The notes: a model not told the origin generated them from the sequence alone. Shown: positions 1 through 12,240, counted from the first letter of the stretch. The stretch is DNA of 64,000 nucleotides from Beroe forskalii (GCA_011033025.1 WFMF01000032.1:248001-312000), one strand, 5' to 3'. A program made the numbers and translations.

Positions 1-1095
1 CAAGCCTTAGCAACTCATTGATGGACTTTGATATGTCACCTCCAATAAATATGTCATTTTTACGAGAGCTGTCTAAAAAAGGTCCTACTGCATCTCTATT
101 CAGTAAAACCCTTGGAACCGTTTTTGGGACAGCATTGACCAGCTCAGAAAAAGGCTCCACATTTAGTGATGTACCCATAACAATAAGCAAATCACATTTC
201 TGAAAGTCCTTTGGATAGAGATAAAATTTCTTAGGGAGCTCTTCCCCAAACATAACTACATCTGGCTTCACAAAGCCAGCACATCCTTTGCGCCTACAAG
301 AGGGGATCTTATTATCAAGGATCATTTTTTGTGTCCAAGCTGAAGAATGCGAAGCAAAACATTTACAACATGAAGCTGAGTCTAAAGTCCCATGAGCTTC
401 CACCAACTTTGATGATGATATCCCACATTTTTTCTCAAGACCATCAATATTTTGAGTATACATGCGTAAAAGCAACCCTCTAGTTTGAAGCATTTTACAA
501 AAGGAGTGGACAATGTTTGGACGTTTGTCACTTTTGATAAAATCACGAATGATGTCTAAAAAGGGGTGAGGATTATTGTTGAAATGTTTCAAGTCAAAAA
601 CATCTGTTGGATTTGTAACATTGTACTTTGAAGTGTTATAATAAAGTCCTGTTCCAGGTGATCGAAAATCTGGAATGCCACTTGCTGTTGATATCCCAGC
701 TCCAGCCATGATGATGATATCTTTACATTTTCTGTTATTGAGGAAGCCTGCAAATCTCTCAAGTGGACGTTTACTTCCCCTTGATTTTGTGGAGCTACTT
801 GAAATTGTGGATGAACTTCGTTTCTGAAAATAAACACAGTCTAGTTTTTGTAAACATAATTGGAAATAATATTTTTCTCATCATTAGCAATCAAAAGTTT
901 GAATATTTTGTACCATCTTAAATGTTTGTCTTATTTTAACATTTCAGAGTATATATAAACCAAACCTGTGTAAGAGAATCATTGTTCCTCTTGTGAAATC
1001 CATTCCTCATTTGATCAGCAGATATTGCAGCTTGCTGTGAGGAAGGATAGTGGAGAGGGGGCATCACATTGTCAGGTGTACATGACGGGATCAAC
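1..1095 (-). CDS. SIRT3: SIRT3-like NAD-dependent protein deacylase (sirtuin), C-terminus beyond window
   Basis: Two exons are visible: 1095-966 and 823-1 (runs off the window). The donor at 966/965 and acceptor at 825/824 join in phase 0. From the ATG at 1064 the protein has the class-I sirtuin core: GAGIST at about residue 74, PDFRSPGTG just after, QNID at about 157, catalytic His in EAHGT at about 177, a Zn site (CCKC near 185, then Cys at about 209 and 214 spaced CX4C rather than the usual CX2C), KPDVVMFGE, and GTSLNVEPF. These motifs and the wording around them fit SIRT2/SIRT3 and look closest to SIRT3 (RLLINRD-like block read as RVLLNRD). The start is uncertain: the frame stays open upstream of the ATG to a possible acceptor at 1096/1097, so a further 5' exon with a mitochondrial presequence may exist. 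The known family reaction is NAD-dependent lysine deacylation; the mitochondrial location is inference. Confidence 0.93.
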
Positions 1096-2040
1096 CTTCA
1101 TGAAAAGCTTTGTTACAGTAATATAATACTTACTTTGAAGTGTCTTATAAGCAGGGGCAAAATTACCATACTGTGGTGCTCAACATCTAATGTGAACATG
1201 TCAACAAATAGGAGGTTCTATGTTCATTCATTATCATAGTGGCATATTGAAATGCAAAATAAATACTGCTCAGTTTTGCCTGAAAACAGTGCTTGAAAAC
1301 ACTAAATGAACAAACACTTAAAGAACTGTATTTGTATGATACCCCAAAGGTAAATAAATAAACAAGAATAAAAAGAATAAATAATTAGTAATATGGTGAT
1401 ATTATGATTTATGTTATATATATAAAGTATCAAGAAAAGAGCAACATAATTATACCAAAGACACCTGCTAGAGTATGAATGTATTCAGACTCCTACAGGC
1501 TAGGCTTTTCCGGATCCTATGAAAGATGATATATAACCCTTGTGAAGTATAAACACATTAAAGAATGCATTGTGAATGGATTTATCCTTTAATTGTTGAT
1601 GTATGCATTGTGAAATATATTAACATAACCCCTATATTTTACATATTAATGTTTCGATATCAATCATTGGTTATCAGTACTAACATTGCAAGCCCTGTGA
1701 TAAGAAAGTGGGAATCACGATAAAAAAGATAAAAACATGAGTCATGAACAATTCATTGCATTTAAAAATTTAATGTTATGATAATAATAATAATAAAAGG
1801 GTAATGGTATTCAACCATGACAATTCACACAAGCAATTATAAATAACATTGGTAACATTCTTACGCACCATTCAACTCAGGTGCCCATTAAACATTGTTA
1901 AAATCATTCATAAATAGTTAATTAGGTGATAAATGATCAACTGTGATAAATAAGTAAATTACTGTGATAAATAAATTACTGTGGTAAATAAATTACTGTG
2001 ATAATGTTTTGTTTGCTTTGTAATTTGAAAAATGAAAATT
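1096..2040. other. Intergenic/5' region of the sirtuin gene, no gene seen
   Basis: AT-rich sequence with short simple repeats (for example a run of ATAATA near 1780 and GTGATAAATAAATTACT near 1930-2000). I see no coding exon, RNA gene or transposon end. The sirtuin promoter or a 5' exon may lie here but no TATA or Inr could be assigned. Confidence 0.5.
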
Positions 2041-2420
2041 GCAGCGCTCGAGCTCCTGGATTCATTCTCTTAGTGGAGACGCTTAGGGACATAAAAAGCA
2101 AAATGTAAAAATTTCTCTAAAAGTGACAAATTTGGTACCAAAAGAAAGCTCTTGTTGAGTAGATCACGAGATCGACTAGACGCAATCGCGATTCCACGTG
2201 TAAAGTGTCCGTGCGCGGCTCAGAAGCGCGAGCGCGCGCAACGGCTGAAATTGGGTCATTACGTACATTTAATCTCATTTTTATGCTAAAAATTTTATAT
2301 CATCGTTTTCCGCAATTTTTTCGCATAAGATACAGTTCAAAACTGGATTTATAATTGGTACTATAAGATTTCAGATTTTTGAGTGCGCCGCGCACAAAAG
2401 TTGCGATTTTACTCGACGCG
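2041..2420 (-). repeat. Dispersed repeat family A, copy 1
   Basis: Read on the minus strand, about 2078-2200 matches 12510-12650 on the plus strand. Shared blocks include GCGTCTAGTCGATCTCG, ACTCAACAAGAGCTTTCTTT, GGTACCAAA, TTTTATGTCCCTAAGCGTCT and CCACTA. The flanks toward 2200-2400 are GC/CpG-rich, as around the second copy. No terminal inverted repeat or target duplication was recognised, so the class is unknown. Confidence 0.7.
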
Positions 2421-4340
2421 TAAGTGTTACAATATTTGGGCGCTAGGTAAAAATATATTTGTAGGAAATCTGCATAAAACTGACTTTTATGCCATGTCAA
2501 TGCCGATAACAGTGGTTATGCTTTATTTGGGTCTCATTTCATTATCAAATAATATCAATGGCTGCATTATGAAGTCATTGCTATACTATTTTAAGGGAAT
2601 TACTTCAATATGGTCTTGATGATCTAGTTTCAGTTAAATGGGATGAAAAATAAAATTACTAAGTTGCCATACTCTTGCTATACTCTAAGTAAAATGTGCG
2701 GTGTATTTATGAATGCCTACAAATTGAAGAGCTGTGCTGTCTGTTTGAGCTTGAAGCCCTTGATTATGTTAGATTGTAAGAAAATTATTTCATTATTATG
2801 TGGGATTCATTTAATATACATTAAATAATTTAAGTAATGCTGAATGGTATCCTCCCTCAGTCCCTCATGTTCTCAGTAACTTTTTGAATTGAATGGAATG
2901 TCATTTTACCAGTATCCTTGTTTACCAGTCACTCTAATAGCATGAACTCTGTACCTACTATACAGATTGATGCAGGAAATGATTTTTATTCATCTCCACA
3001 ATATACAATTCAAAACACACACACAAAATACAAATGAGGTCTTGCTGTTAGGATAATTATTTCTGCAAGCCTAGAATAAGTCAAAGTAAGCTTGAAAGGT
3101 ACTTATTTAACTATTTAAATACAAGCTCTATAATAGAATGTCTTGGGTATAACAAGTTAAATGAAGGAAATTTGTGGGGCAATCTGTTAAATTGATGCGT
3201 TTTACTTATTAATTATCAATGAATACAGTATTTCTATAAAAATTAGATATTTTACTTGCATTCTTCATGGTTGAGCTTAGATACAATTTGATGATATCTA
3301 AATTTGAAAATAATCCTAACATGTCCACATTTGTAGAACCCATGTCTCTGGGTTAGAAAAGCAAACTAGACAGTTAATAAATGGTATAGGGCACTCTTAT
3401 ACCAATGTGCAGTGTGGGTGTGTGTGTTATACATTCACACCCAAAATCTGACTATACAGGATGATGAATCATCCTGTATAAAGTTTGGACTGCACAAATT
3501 GAGAGCTTTCTATAAACTATATTGACCACACGAAGCAATTCAGGCCTCATAAACTGGTCCGAACCTCTAGCACACCCATGGTCAAACTGCACTGTTTGAG
3601 AAGCCTAAGGTAGAGATCGGCCAATTTAAATAAATAACGATCAAGAATGGCAGAGCAGAAATGCGGCTGGAGAAAGGAGCACAGTGGCGGTTTGCTTCAT
3701 AGTGCCCTTGGGGACCACCTGGTCTACCACTCAGGGTCGTATACCTAGGTAAAAACAAGGTCAAGATGGGAGTAAATTCATTTTAACTTCCTAAGTATTT
3801 AAACGTTACATGCTTTTTCAAATTGTGTTACACTAATATGTATTAGTATGAAGAGTTGCTTGTATAGCATTGTAACAATTGATTATCAGGAAGACCTGAT
3901 GCGTCGTGTGTATACTCTCATTAAAACATGAAAGCCAATGACATCCATATTGTTGTTGTTCATTGGAATCAGTTGCAAACGTTTTTGGACTGTCATTCAC
4001 TTTACAACACATTTCATTTCTTTTTCCCTTCACGTTTGGTCAAGGATAGATCCTTCGATTGTGTTATTTGTAATTGATAATTTATTCAAATTTCCAGATG
4101 AATTTATGAATTTTGAATTACAGAACTTCATAGCTCTATGCCCAATAAAGAGGTTTGTTGGGCATCACCATATTTTTACATTATATCCACCATCCCGAGT
4201 CATGGTCATTCCTGAGTGAAACCTCGATCCAAATTCTGTATCTATATTTATAAGAGTACAGTTAAATAAGAACACAAACATTGGTCTGTTCATTCACACT
4301 TTCACATTATCGATGGGTCTTCATTACATAATTTGGAAGA
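2421..4340. other. Gene-poor AT-rich stretch
   Basis: No convincing exon. Notable only for a near-perfect inverted repeat at about 3452-3481 (ATACAGGATGAT, two-base centre, ATCATCCTGTAT). Short ORFs here lack codon-like composition and splice context. Confidence 0.45.
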
Positions 4341-5865
4341 GATATAACTTTTATTGACTATCCCTTGCAAGAAACTCTGTAAAGTTTTCTTTGCACCAAC
4401 TCTCTGGCTGCTGCGTTTGGGCAGACAATAGAGAATTCCTTAAAAGATTTTTGATCAAGTTTTCATCATTTCCAAGTTCAATATTAACCATACTTTTTTC
4501 GAAAGTTGTTCCATAGCCAGGGTGCCTTATAAGAAAAATATATAGATGGCATTGGTGTTAAGAAGCGGTTGATATTTCGATGGGATTGATTCAAAGACTG
4601 GTAGAGGGGCCCTGGTTCTCCAGACTGAATTATTTTCACTAGTTCTGTGATACATCTTAACCGATATAAGTTCTGTACAGTAAGAAGGTTATGGCTAATG
4701 AATAGTGGTTTAGATGGTTCTCTACAATAAAATTCTATGCCAAGCTTTTGATCACCAAATGGTCTAGCTCGCACACAAGTGCGAAATTTTTCCAAATAAG
4801 ACTCAGTATCACCAAAAATTATACGTAAACATTTTTTCTGAGTACGAAATAATGGTTCTAGGTTAGTTAAGGCTACCCCACCCCAAACAGATATTGCATA
4901 GCTAAGGTGAGATTCAAAGAGAGAGTGGTAAATCTGCTTATAAAGCTTAGTTGGAAGAAAACTTACAATTCGGTATAGCCTCCCACATGCACTCTTAAGA
5001 GTTTTGTTAAGCTTTGAAATGTGGGGTTTCCAAGAGAGTTTGTCATCTATTAATACTCCTAAAAATTTCGTTTCATTGACTTTCTTGATAATTTTACCAT
5101 TTATTGATAGATTAAGTTCTGGTGCCAGATTGTCGGCCCCCTTCTTGCTTGGAGAGAAGAGCATGTAGCAACATTTCTTTGTATTTATATGTAGCAAATT
5201 GGATTCCATATATCTGGATATATTTGATAAGATCTTATTTGCAATCAAGTATGCTTCTTCTTTAGTACTCCCAGTAACAAATATGTTAGTGTCATCTGCA
5301 AACAAAATTATTTTACAGTTTTCAGCAGAGTTACAGATGTCGTTTATGTAAAGTATAAAAAGAAGGGGGCCGAGAACTGAGCCTTGTGGGACACCAAAGT
5401 TTACTGGCAGGGTTTCTGAAGTTTCATTAAGTACACTTACAAGTTGTTTCCTGTCAGAAAGATAGCTTTTGATAAGGTCTAGTGCATTGCCATTGATACC
5501 ATAGTGGCTTAGCTTATCAGTTAGTATTTTGTGGTCTAGTGTGTCGAATGCCTTACTTAAATCAATAAATATTCCAAGGGTGTGCTTTTTTAGTTTAACT
5601 TGATCCCGTACGTATGCTACAGAGTAGTTCAGAGCATGGTTAGTAGAGTGGCCTTTTCTGAAGCCATACTGATTTTTTATATATAACATCATTATCTTCC
5701 AAGAATTGATAGAGTCTATTGAATATTAATTTTTCAAATACTTTGCCAAATATTGGTAGGGTAGAAACAGGTCTGTAGTTCTCCAGTAATTCTTCATTAT
5801 CTTTTTTATAAATAGGACTTATTCTCCCTGTTTTGAGTTCATTGGGAAAATGGCAGGCTGAGAAT
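4341..5865 (-). mobile_element. 5'-truncated non-LTR retrotransposon (Jockey/CR1-like LINE) with reverse transcriptase
   Basis: The minus-strand open frame 5692-4484 (402 codons) carries reverse-transcriptase blocks in order: GFRKGHST, a catalytic Asp in IDLSKAFDTLDH, GVPQGSVLGPLLF, FADD(TNIF) with the catalytic Asp pair, and TKFLGVLIDDKLSW, followed by the long C-terminal domain usual in Jockey/CR1/L2 clades. Upstream, 5865-5690 continues the RT N-terminus (FPNELKTGRISPIYK, ENYRPVS, GKVFEKL) in another frame; the shift falls at an A-run near 5685. A second A-run near 4490 again separates the stop from a further coding-like stretch ending about 4363. No endonuclease or ORF1 is present: the 5' end stops where a 48-bp minisatellite begins. 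The copy is not autonomous. Clade assignment within Jockey/CR1 is uncertain. Confidence 0.9.
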
Positions 5866-6690
5866 ACCAGCAGAAAGTAGAGTAAAGTTTAGGAAACCTT
5901 GCAGGCTGAAAAGCAACAGAAGGTAGGTTTTCTAAGATTGGTAGAGACACTGGCAGGCTGAGATGTAGGAGAAGGTAGAGTATGGTTGGTAAGAAATCTT
6001 ACAGGCTGACAAACAGACAACAGCAGAAGGTAGAGTACCTATTAAGGTTAGTAGGAAATCTGGCAGGTGTCAAGCTGACAAGTGGTGCTCAGAAGGTAGA
6101 GTAAGGTTGATAGGAAATCTTACAGGCTGACAAGCAGCAGAAGGTAGGGTAAGGTTGGTAGAAAATCTGGCAGGATGAGAAGCAGCACAAAGTAAAGCTT
6201 GGTTAGGAGGAAATCTGTCAGGCTGAGAAGCAGCAGAAGGTGGAGTTAGCTTGATAGGTAATCTGGCAGGCTGAGAAGCATCAGAAGATATAGTAAGGTT
6301 GGTAGGACATCTGGCAGGCTGAGAAGCAGCAGAAGGTAGAGCACCTAAGCCATAAGGTTAGTAGGAAATCTGGCAGGTGCCAAGCTGACAAGCAGCAGAA
6401 GGTAGATTAAGGTTGGTAGGAAATATTACAGGGTGACAAGGAGCAGAAGGTAGAGTAAGCTTAATAGGAAATCTGGTAGGCAGAAAAGCAGCAGAAGGTA
6501 GAGAACTAAGGTTGGTTGGAAATCTGGTAGCAGCAGAAGGTATAGTAAGTTTGGACATCTGACAAGCGCGAAAGCTGCACAAGGTAAAATAAGGTTAATA
6601 GGATATATGGCAGGCCGAGAAGCAGCAGTAGGTAGAGTAAGGTTGGTAGCAGGGTGACAAGCAGCAGAAGGTAGAGAAAGGTAGAGAAAG
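5853..6690. repeat. 48-bp minisatellite abutting the LINE 5' end
   Basis: About 17 degenerate copies of a unit near 48 bp, built from blocks such as GGCAGGCTGAGAAGCAGCAG, AAGGTAGAGTAAGG and TTGGTAGGAAATCT, with several internal deletions. The array's last unit merges into the LINE at about 5850: on the minus strand the LINE edge (TTCTCAGCCTGCCATTTTCC) matches the unit's CTTCTCAGCCTGCCAGATTTCC portion. A fragment of the array reappears at 7310-7375 after an insertion. Confidence 0.9.
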
Positions 6691-7312
6691 GTCGGTTGAT
6701 TATTTTGTTTTAAATTTGACTTAAATGCGGCCTGACCTCGGCAAGTCACAAAAATGCAGCCTTATTTCTGTATATAAGTTGAATTAACACTACAGTTTAT
6801 TTATTTTAACCTACTTATATTATTAAATTATTTCTACTTTTCATTTAAATTATTGCCAGTATTTACCAGTAATGAGGGTAAACATTATGTTGAAGTTTTT
6901 AACTAGCTGGTATTACTCTCTAAATCTTTTCTGTATAATCACATATGTCGCAATAGCAATGTCCTGTTGGAGCCCCTCAGTTTTCGATTCCTTGTTTAAC
7001 ATGCCGTACAGCAAGGATCTACACTGAGTTCACCATGGTTAGGCACATAGACACCCATTACGACATAAGTTGGCTTTATACCCTCTGTCTAATGGAAATG
7101 TTTCCTTGCGTTTGACAATTGATGCTCCGCCTTTGCAAATATGATTATTTATCCTTATACTTAGTCCTTGATGGGAGGCTCTATTAACAGATTTTAAATT
7201 TGACTTGGTGCCTACCCTCAGCACATCCCAGATGCTTCATAATATATAACCCAGAGAAAAATATATGACAAGTTTTGTGCTGTAAAAATTTATAATTGAA
7301 TTGAATTGAATT
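6691..7312 (+). mobile_element. Insertion in the minisatellite with LINE-like (ATTGA)n tail
   Basis: The 48-bp array is interrupted here and resumes at about 7312 (GGAAATCTGGCAGG). The inserted sequence ends with a short pentamer run, AATTGAATTGAATTGAATTGG, at 7291-7312, the kind of 3' microsatellite tail seen in CR1/L2-type LINEs. A motif TTTTAAATTTGACTT is present near both ends (about 6712 and 7190). No RT frame was found, so this would be a 3'-end fragment or a SINE. The tail is seen; the LINE attribution is inference. Confidence 0.5.
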
Positions 7313-8009
7313 GGAAATCTGGCAGGTTGACAAACAGTAGAAGGTAAAGTAAAGTTGAAAATCTGGCAGGAACTTTAAGACAGGCTAAGCTGTTATCTCA
7401 CAATAGGATTATTAAGATGTACACTAAATTCATATATAATATGAAATATTGAAAATGAGACTGGTAAGAAAACTCGTAACTTGGCACAATCCCCTCTAAC
7501 AACCAAATCTTTCACTCAGAGTATACGTGACATTGTAACGCTATTCTTCTTTCTTCCGAATGGTCAATTCCTCTTGACTGCTCTAAGCCTAAGTTGGTAA
7601 CGAAACCGCATGAAACCAGTTCGAACATCAACAATCAACATCCATTAAATGCACGAATATGCGATGGGATCCTGCAGGATGGGATCCTGCACCTCAGTCT
7701 TCGGAGAGCTTGAGGTAAGCAAATACGTGATGCGTCATGAAGCGATGCTTTGGCACCTATCTTTATTTGCAATTGCAAATTGGGTTCACGAAATTTCATC
7801 TCCCGAGCGATATTTAATATTTGACTTTCATCTCACATCTTACTATCTCATCTTTCTCTCTGTCGTGACCATATAAACTTGCCCAGACCCAGATCGTATG
7901 CGTGGTAGGAGTTGAAAAATCCGTTCCCCACCTGTTACATTTATAATTTACTGAAACTCAGTATCATTATGATCATTGATCATGATCAATCAAAATTCGG
8001 GCGACATTA
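7313..8009. other. Gap: minisatellite remnant, then unclassified sequence
   Basis: 7313-7375 is a remnant of the 48-bp array. 7662-7692 has a direct duplication of GATGGGATCCTGCA. The block about 7780-7915 (ACGAAATTTCATCTC ... CCCAGACCCAGATCG ... GAGTTGAAAA) resembles 16745-16895 loosely, suggesting an old repeat. No gene is supported. Confidence 0.4.
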
Positions 8010-8433
8010 GAGATCGTTCACATATTACGTAATCAATTTTTGGCCATTTTCAACCCCCTCCATCCCCCTCGTAATCAAACGTTATCAAAGCCCAACCCCC
8101 CTCCTCTTGAGGAGAATATTACGTAATCATGGCTTACCCCCCCCCCCCCCTAACCTAGTTGAGTACACAATGAGGAAAATTAAAAGAGTAAATACTTTAA
8201 TATTGATAAGGTTTCCATTTTGAAAATTTTGAGGAAAGTATCGAGGAAAGATTTGAAAAAAATTTGCTTAAATTTTGCTTGAGATTTTCTGAAGATTTTG
8301 CCGAAAAGTACCGACAAAAATTGTGTCGAAATTTGGATATTTTGATTACGTAATCAAAACCCCTCCCCGTAATCAAACGTAATCATTTGAAACCCCCTCC
8401 CCCTAGATGATTACGTAATATGTGAACGATCCC
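8010..8433. mobile_element. PIF/Harbinger-type MITE, copy 1 (424 bp)
   Basis: Terminal inverted repeats of about 26 bp: left AGATCGTTCACATATTACG after an initial G, right TTACGTAATATGTGAACGAT then CCC. The 3-bp flank TTA is present at 8007-8009 and again at 8434-8436, the TWA target duplication typical of PIF/Harbinger elements. The interior is noncoding, with CCCCCTCC-rich subterminal parts and a C-run near 8140. A second, 153-bp copy with its own TAA duplication is at 31839-31991. Confidence 0.88.
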
Positions 8434-9366
8434 TTAACGCTATTTCTAATTGTATATTTTATCTTTTTTCAGTTCAGTTTATTACTTGCTGAAGAATCCC
8501 CACAGGAACCAAACTTTTCATTAGTATTACATGACAATTGACTTCATGCCACTTTATCTCTCTGCCCTATCCGTGACCCTAACTTTGAGAAGATGAAGTG
8601 TCATGTAGTCAAATGTCCGGGGGCCGCATATTGATCTCTTGAGGCCCCGGGGAAGACCCAAATGGGGCCCTTTCTACAGCTAATTCCTATATTTTCAAAT
8701 AACATCCTATTTTATGACAATTCAAATTTTGAAAGAACATTTTTGATGGCAATTTGAAGCAAAAAATCGATTTATAATTGCACATTTCAAATCTTTAATC
8801 AGACATCTTTATTAAATTCGAGTCCATACAGTAGATATTAGATGTAAAATGTACATTATTTTTTTATTAGGTACTTGAATGGACAGCTTATAGTTCGATT
8901 TCGACAGAGCATGTAAACTTATCTAACTGAGCCAGGTAAGATTAGAGTAAATTATACGCATTACCTTCAGTATTTTTACCAATGGCAGTTGCAATTGCCC
9001 TGAATATAGCTTTAATTCCAATATTTTAGTCGTGAAAAACCTTATTATTATAGTTTAAAATGTTAATCACAGATGGTCAAATATAGTCGGACGAAATTTT
9101 GTCTGATTTTGGCAATTTATAGCCTCAAATTTCGATTTCAAAGCGTTTCTTAAAGTTCTTTGATTTCTGAATCGAATCCTCAAAAAGGATTTAGATGTTG
9201 AATGTTGTCATAACAATTCTTTTTCAGACCAGGTTACTCTTGGAGATAAAAGTAAGTCTGCGCTTTCTTTCTATAATAATTATGGTTTGCTGTCTTGAAG
9301 GATTGTATAGAGCGGATGAATCTTGATGTTCATAATGGGCATAAAAATCTAAATATATACCTAATA
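8434..9366. other. Gap without recognised gene
   Basis: AT-rich, noncoding in all frames by inspection. 8575-8620 (CCCTATCCGTGACCCTAAC ... GTCATGTAGTCAAATGTCCG) resembles 16770-16935, again pointing to a degenerate dispersed repeat. Confidence 0.4.
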
Positions 9367-9748
9367 CCTTCAGGAGGTGTATTTATGAAGGTTGTAATTT
9401 GGAGATTTTCGGAAAAATCCTCATATTTTTAATACTGTATAGTGTATACGCCTCTTGAATCTTGATGTTATATTATTGCATCTTTCACTGTTCCCTATCT
9501 GTTCAGAAGAACCATGAAGAAGCAGATGTAAAAGTTTAAAATCAGTATATACCTTAGGAGGTGTATTTATGAAGGTTGTAATTTGGAGATTTTTCGGAAA
9601 AATCTCCATATCTTTACCCACCATGACAGTTCAAAATAACATATCATATATGTTAACTAGAGTAATGACTTGAGAAAGATCCCCAAATTACAACCTACCA
9701 AATTTGTAAACACCAAAATTTTACTCCATATAAATACACCTCCTAAGG
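9367..9748. mobile_element. TA-flanked MITE (9552-9748) with an extra left-end copy upstream
   Basis: 9552-9748 begins CCTTAGGAGGTGTATTTAT and ends with the exact inverse, ATAAATACACCTCCTAAGG. TA occurs on both sides (9550-9551 and 9749-9750), fitting a Tc1/mariner-like TA target duplication. Further inward both arms share GGTTGTAATTTGG. The left end is repeated in direct orientation at 9367-9430 (CCTTCAGGAGGTGTATTTAT), so an older or nested half-copy sits just upstream. No transposase is present. Confidence 0.8.
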
Positions 9749-10437
9749 TAATATAAAGCTAATAATGAAGGGTTTAGTAACGATTAAAATCTTCTAAAAG
9801 TGCATAACCGTGATACTCAGGCCGGAGGCTTGAGGTATAATATCGCATTAGAAACCGAGGTCGAAGGCCGATGTTTTATTGCAGAGGTTTGTACTTTTTA
9901 CGAGTTATTAAACTGAATTATGCACCGACCTTGCTTGTAAAATCTTAAAATAGAATTATTTTCATTTTTTATTAATTATGATATGAAGGCACAACTGGTT
10001 TAACCGTGCATAATAATTTATGGTGCAACGTCTAACAAGGTTTATGCAGTTTTGTGCATAAACCTTTTCCAAAAAGTACTGATTAATGATGGTTATTTAA
10101 ATCATCATTAATTAGTATTAGTATGCGACAAATAAACGGTGATCCGATCATTCAGTTAAGAAACATTCAGTTTTTTCCAAAAAAGGGTAACAAAACCATT
10201 ATGCCTATTGCCCTAGTGTTTTTCAAAACGTGACCTTACTATTGGAGGGAGTGGTGTCAAAATGAACACTGGATGACAGACCGCAGATTTCACTCTAAAG
10301 CTGCTCTTGATTACAAAAGCTCAAATACTAGACAAGCCCATAACACCACATTGTGATTTTTGCCCAATTTTCGAAATACTAAAGTGATATTTGAAATCAT
10401 TTGTAGAGACTCACCCCAAAATTAGCATAGAAACCTA
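9749..10437. other. Gap without recognised gene
   Basis: Noncoding. It contains short internal inverted similarity (for example CCGTGCATAATAA near 10000 and GTGCATAAACC near 10060) that suggests another worn repeat, but no ends could be fixed. Confidence 0.35.
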
Positions 10438-10596
10438 CCCAAGCGGCAGATTGTCCCATGTACCTACTAACTGATATTTGCCACTATTTGAAGGCACCCA
10501 CCCAAAATGAGCATAGAGTCCTATGCCCATTTTGAGGTGCCTTCAAAAATAGGACAAATATAGTTAGTAGGTACATGTAACAATCTGCCGCTTGGG
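10438..10596. repeat. Long palindrome (about 70-bp arms)
   Basis: The left arm from CCCAAGCGGCAGATTGT runs through ATGTACCTACTAACT and GAAGGCACC to CATAG. The right arm returns CTATG, GGTGCCTTC, AGTTAGTAGGTACATGT and ACAATCTGCCGCTTGGG. The centre is about 10515-10520. Mismatches are few, so a transcript would fold into one long hairpin. No obvious target duplication was seen outside the arms. Confidence 0.85.
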
Positions 10597-12240
10597 ACGC
10601 TGTAAATTGTCCCATGTAATAACTGAATTTTATCATGTTTTGTAGGGACCCTTCTCAAAATGAGCAGTTTGTCCCATGTACTAACGATATTATTATAACG
10701 TAAATATGGAAAAATGTGCAATTTTGACCAAGTCAATATGATTTCCCGTAAGGTGGCCACCTCAGTTAGTATTGTGGATTAAATGATTTCGCCAAGGCCC
10801 AAACACCACGCACACACCCGACCTCCTGTCTTACTGTCTTGCACAGTGCACTAATAGTCCAAGATGCCCCCGTCATAACGTACTGTTCCACTCACCATAG
10901 TAGATTTTTATGAACTACAGTGCGTGATAAATCGGGATTTTGGCACTGCAGTGCGTTATAATCTAACGAACGGTACACTGGTGCCTATTGAAGGGATTTT
11001 AAATACTATGCGTAAATCTGCTGAAAGGTGCATAATTAAAGTTTATATCCGATTATCTGAGATTATCTGAGATATGAATATGAATATGATTATCTGTAGA
11101 TACACAGCTACAGCCACACCCTCCCAAACTTCTCATCCCTCATTCAGGAAGGACTAGCAGCTGGTACGATTCAGTTATATTGCCCCATTCAAAGGAAGAC
11201 GGGCCAATAGGAACTTTTTGGACAACTTCTTGAAATAGCTCCACTCGAAACCATGCCATCTGCCATGATCTACATTCTACATCTTCATAAGGGAGTATAC
11301 AGGAGATATCACATCTACGTCTTGTAGAGGATTTCAACGAACTGAGACTTCGGTCCCTTATTTGTTCATAGTGTGCTACACGCCAGACAGTGTTTACTTA
11401 TAATCATCGATTATGGCGCATGTTGAAATCCCGTGAAAATTTCAAAACGCTGCTTGTGGTATCGGGTGAGGCCGTGAGATGAATTACTTACAAAGTTACA
11501 AGGCACGAGGTAAAAAGTGTCACAATTCATGATTTACGTATACATTAGCTCACTCGAAAGCAACACTTTGAATTATACAATACAGAAAATTCATAAAAGT
11601 AAAACCATATAGAAAAGGGTCGTGATCGGTTGAATAATTTGCTGCTTTTTGAACTGCTTTTTGTACTGCTTTTTGTACTGCTTTTTATCATATGAAACAA
11701 TGTTTTACTCCCCAGCAACACCAGTCACCACATACCTCCCAGTTTGACTACTCTTTTAACCAGTTTATTTCGGCTGATTATCATACATACATGATGATTG
11801 ATATTTGATCCTTAGATAATCAAAAAGTATTGTTTGTTTTGATATCGAAATTTAAATATACATAGATCATATTATGTATATAAGTAAACATGATAGGAAT
11901 ACTTTGATAGTACGCTATTGTAAATTGTGATATTGCTTCTCATTTTATCATTATTTGAATTGTTTTGATCAAATCAAAATAAAGCTTATTATTCTCCTTA
12001 TTATTGTCATGAAGCGTATTCAAACTACCACTCCGCATTCAAATTCTGTTGCCACCATCCCTGGCAAGTGGGAACTATGGCTGGATTATAATGTTCTCAC
12101 GTTGTACGGTACAATGATGCACAATTTTTTTCCTTATCTGTGACTTCTCCGTGTTGTTTTCCACGTTTATTATCCCCGCAATCATGCATGTGCTGAAACT
12201 ACCTTCGTCACTCAACTCGTAAAATTTGTAACGCGCATGT
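10597..12240. other. Mostly noncoding gap
   Basis: Apart from the short coding-like frame at 11140-11340 (separate entry) I see no gene. 11640-11690 has a short tandem repeat of CTGCTTTTTGTA. The rest is AT-rich. Confidence 0.4.
11140..11340 (-). CDS. Possible single exon or gene relic, unidentified
   Basis: A 65-codon minus-strand frame ending in TGA at 11140, just preceded by a plausible acceptor (CTCAG, about 11343-11347). Its translation looks protein-like: rich in Cys/Trp early (RRRCDIS, ECRSWQMAWF), then VPIGPSSFEWGNITESY, with no low complexity. I do not recognise the family. No partner exon was found nearby, so it may be a terminal exon of an unseen gene or a decayed coding fragment. 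Confidence 0.2.
   Translation of the reverse strand, partial: SLKSSTRRRCDISCILPYEDVECRSWQMAWFRVELFQEVVQKVPIGPSSFEWGNITESYQLLVLPE

Noticed and set aside
6358-6749. Pro/Leu-rich minus-strand frames
   Set aside because: Translation of the 48-bp minisatellite; frames change at each unit-length change.
11140-11340. Confident novel gene
   Set aside because: Protein-like but isolated single frame without partner exons; kept only as a low-confidence entry.
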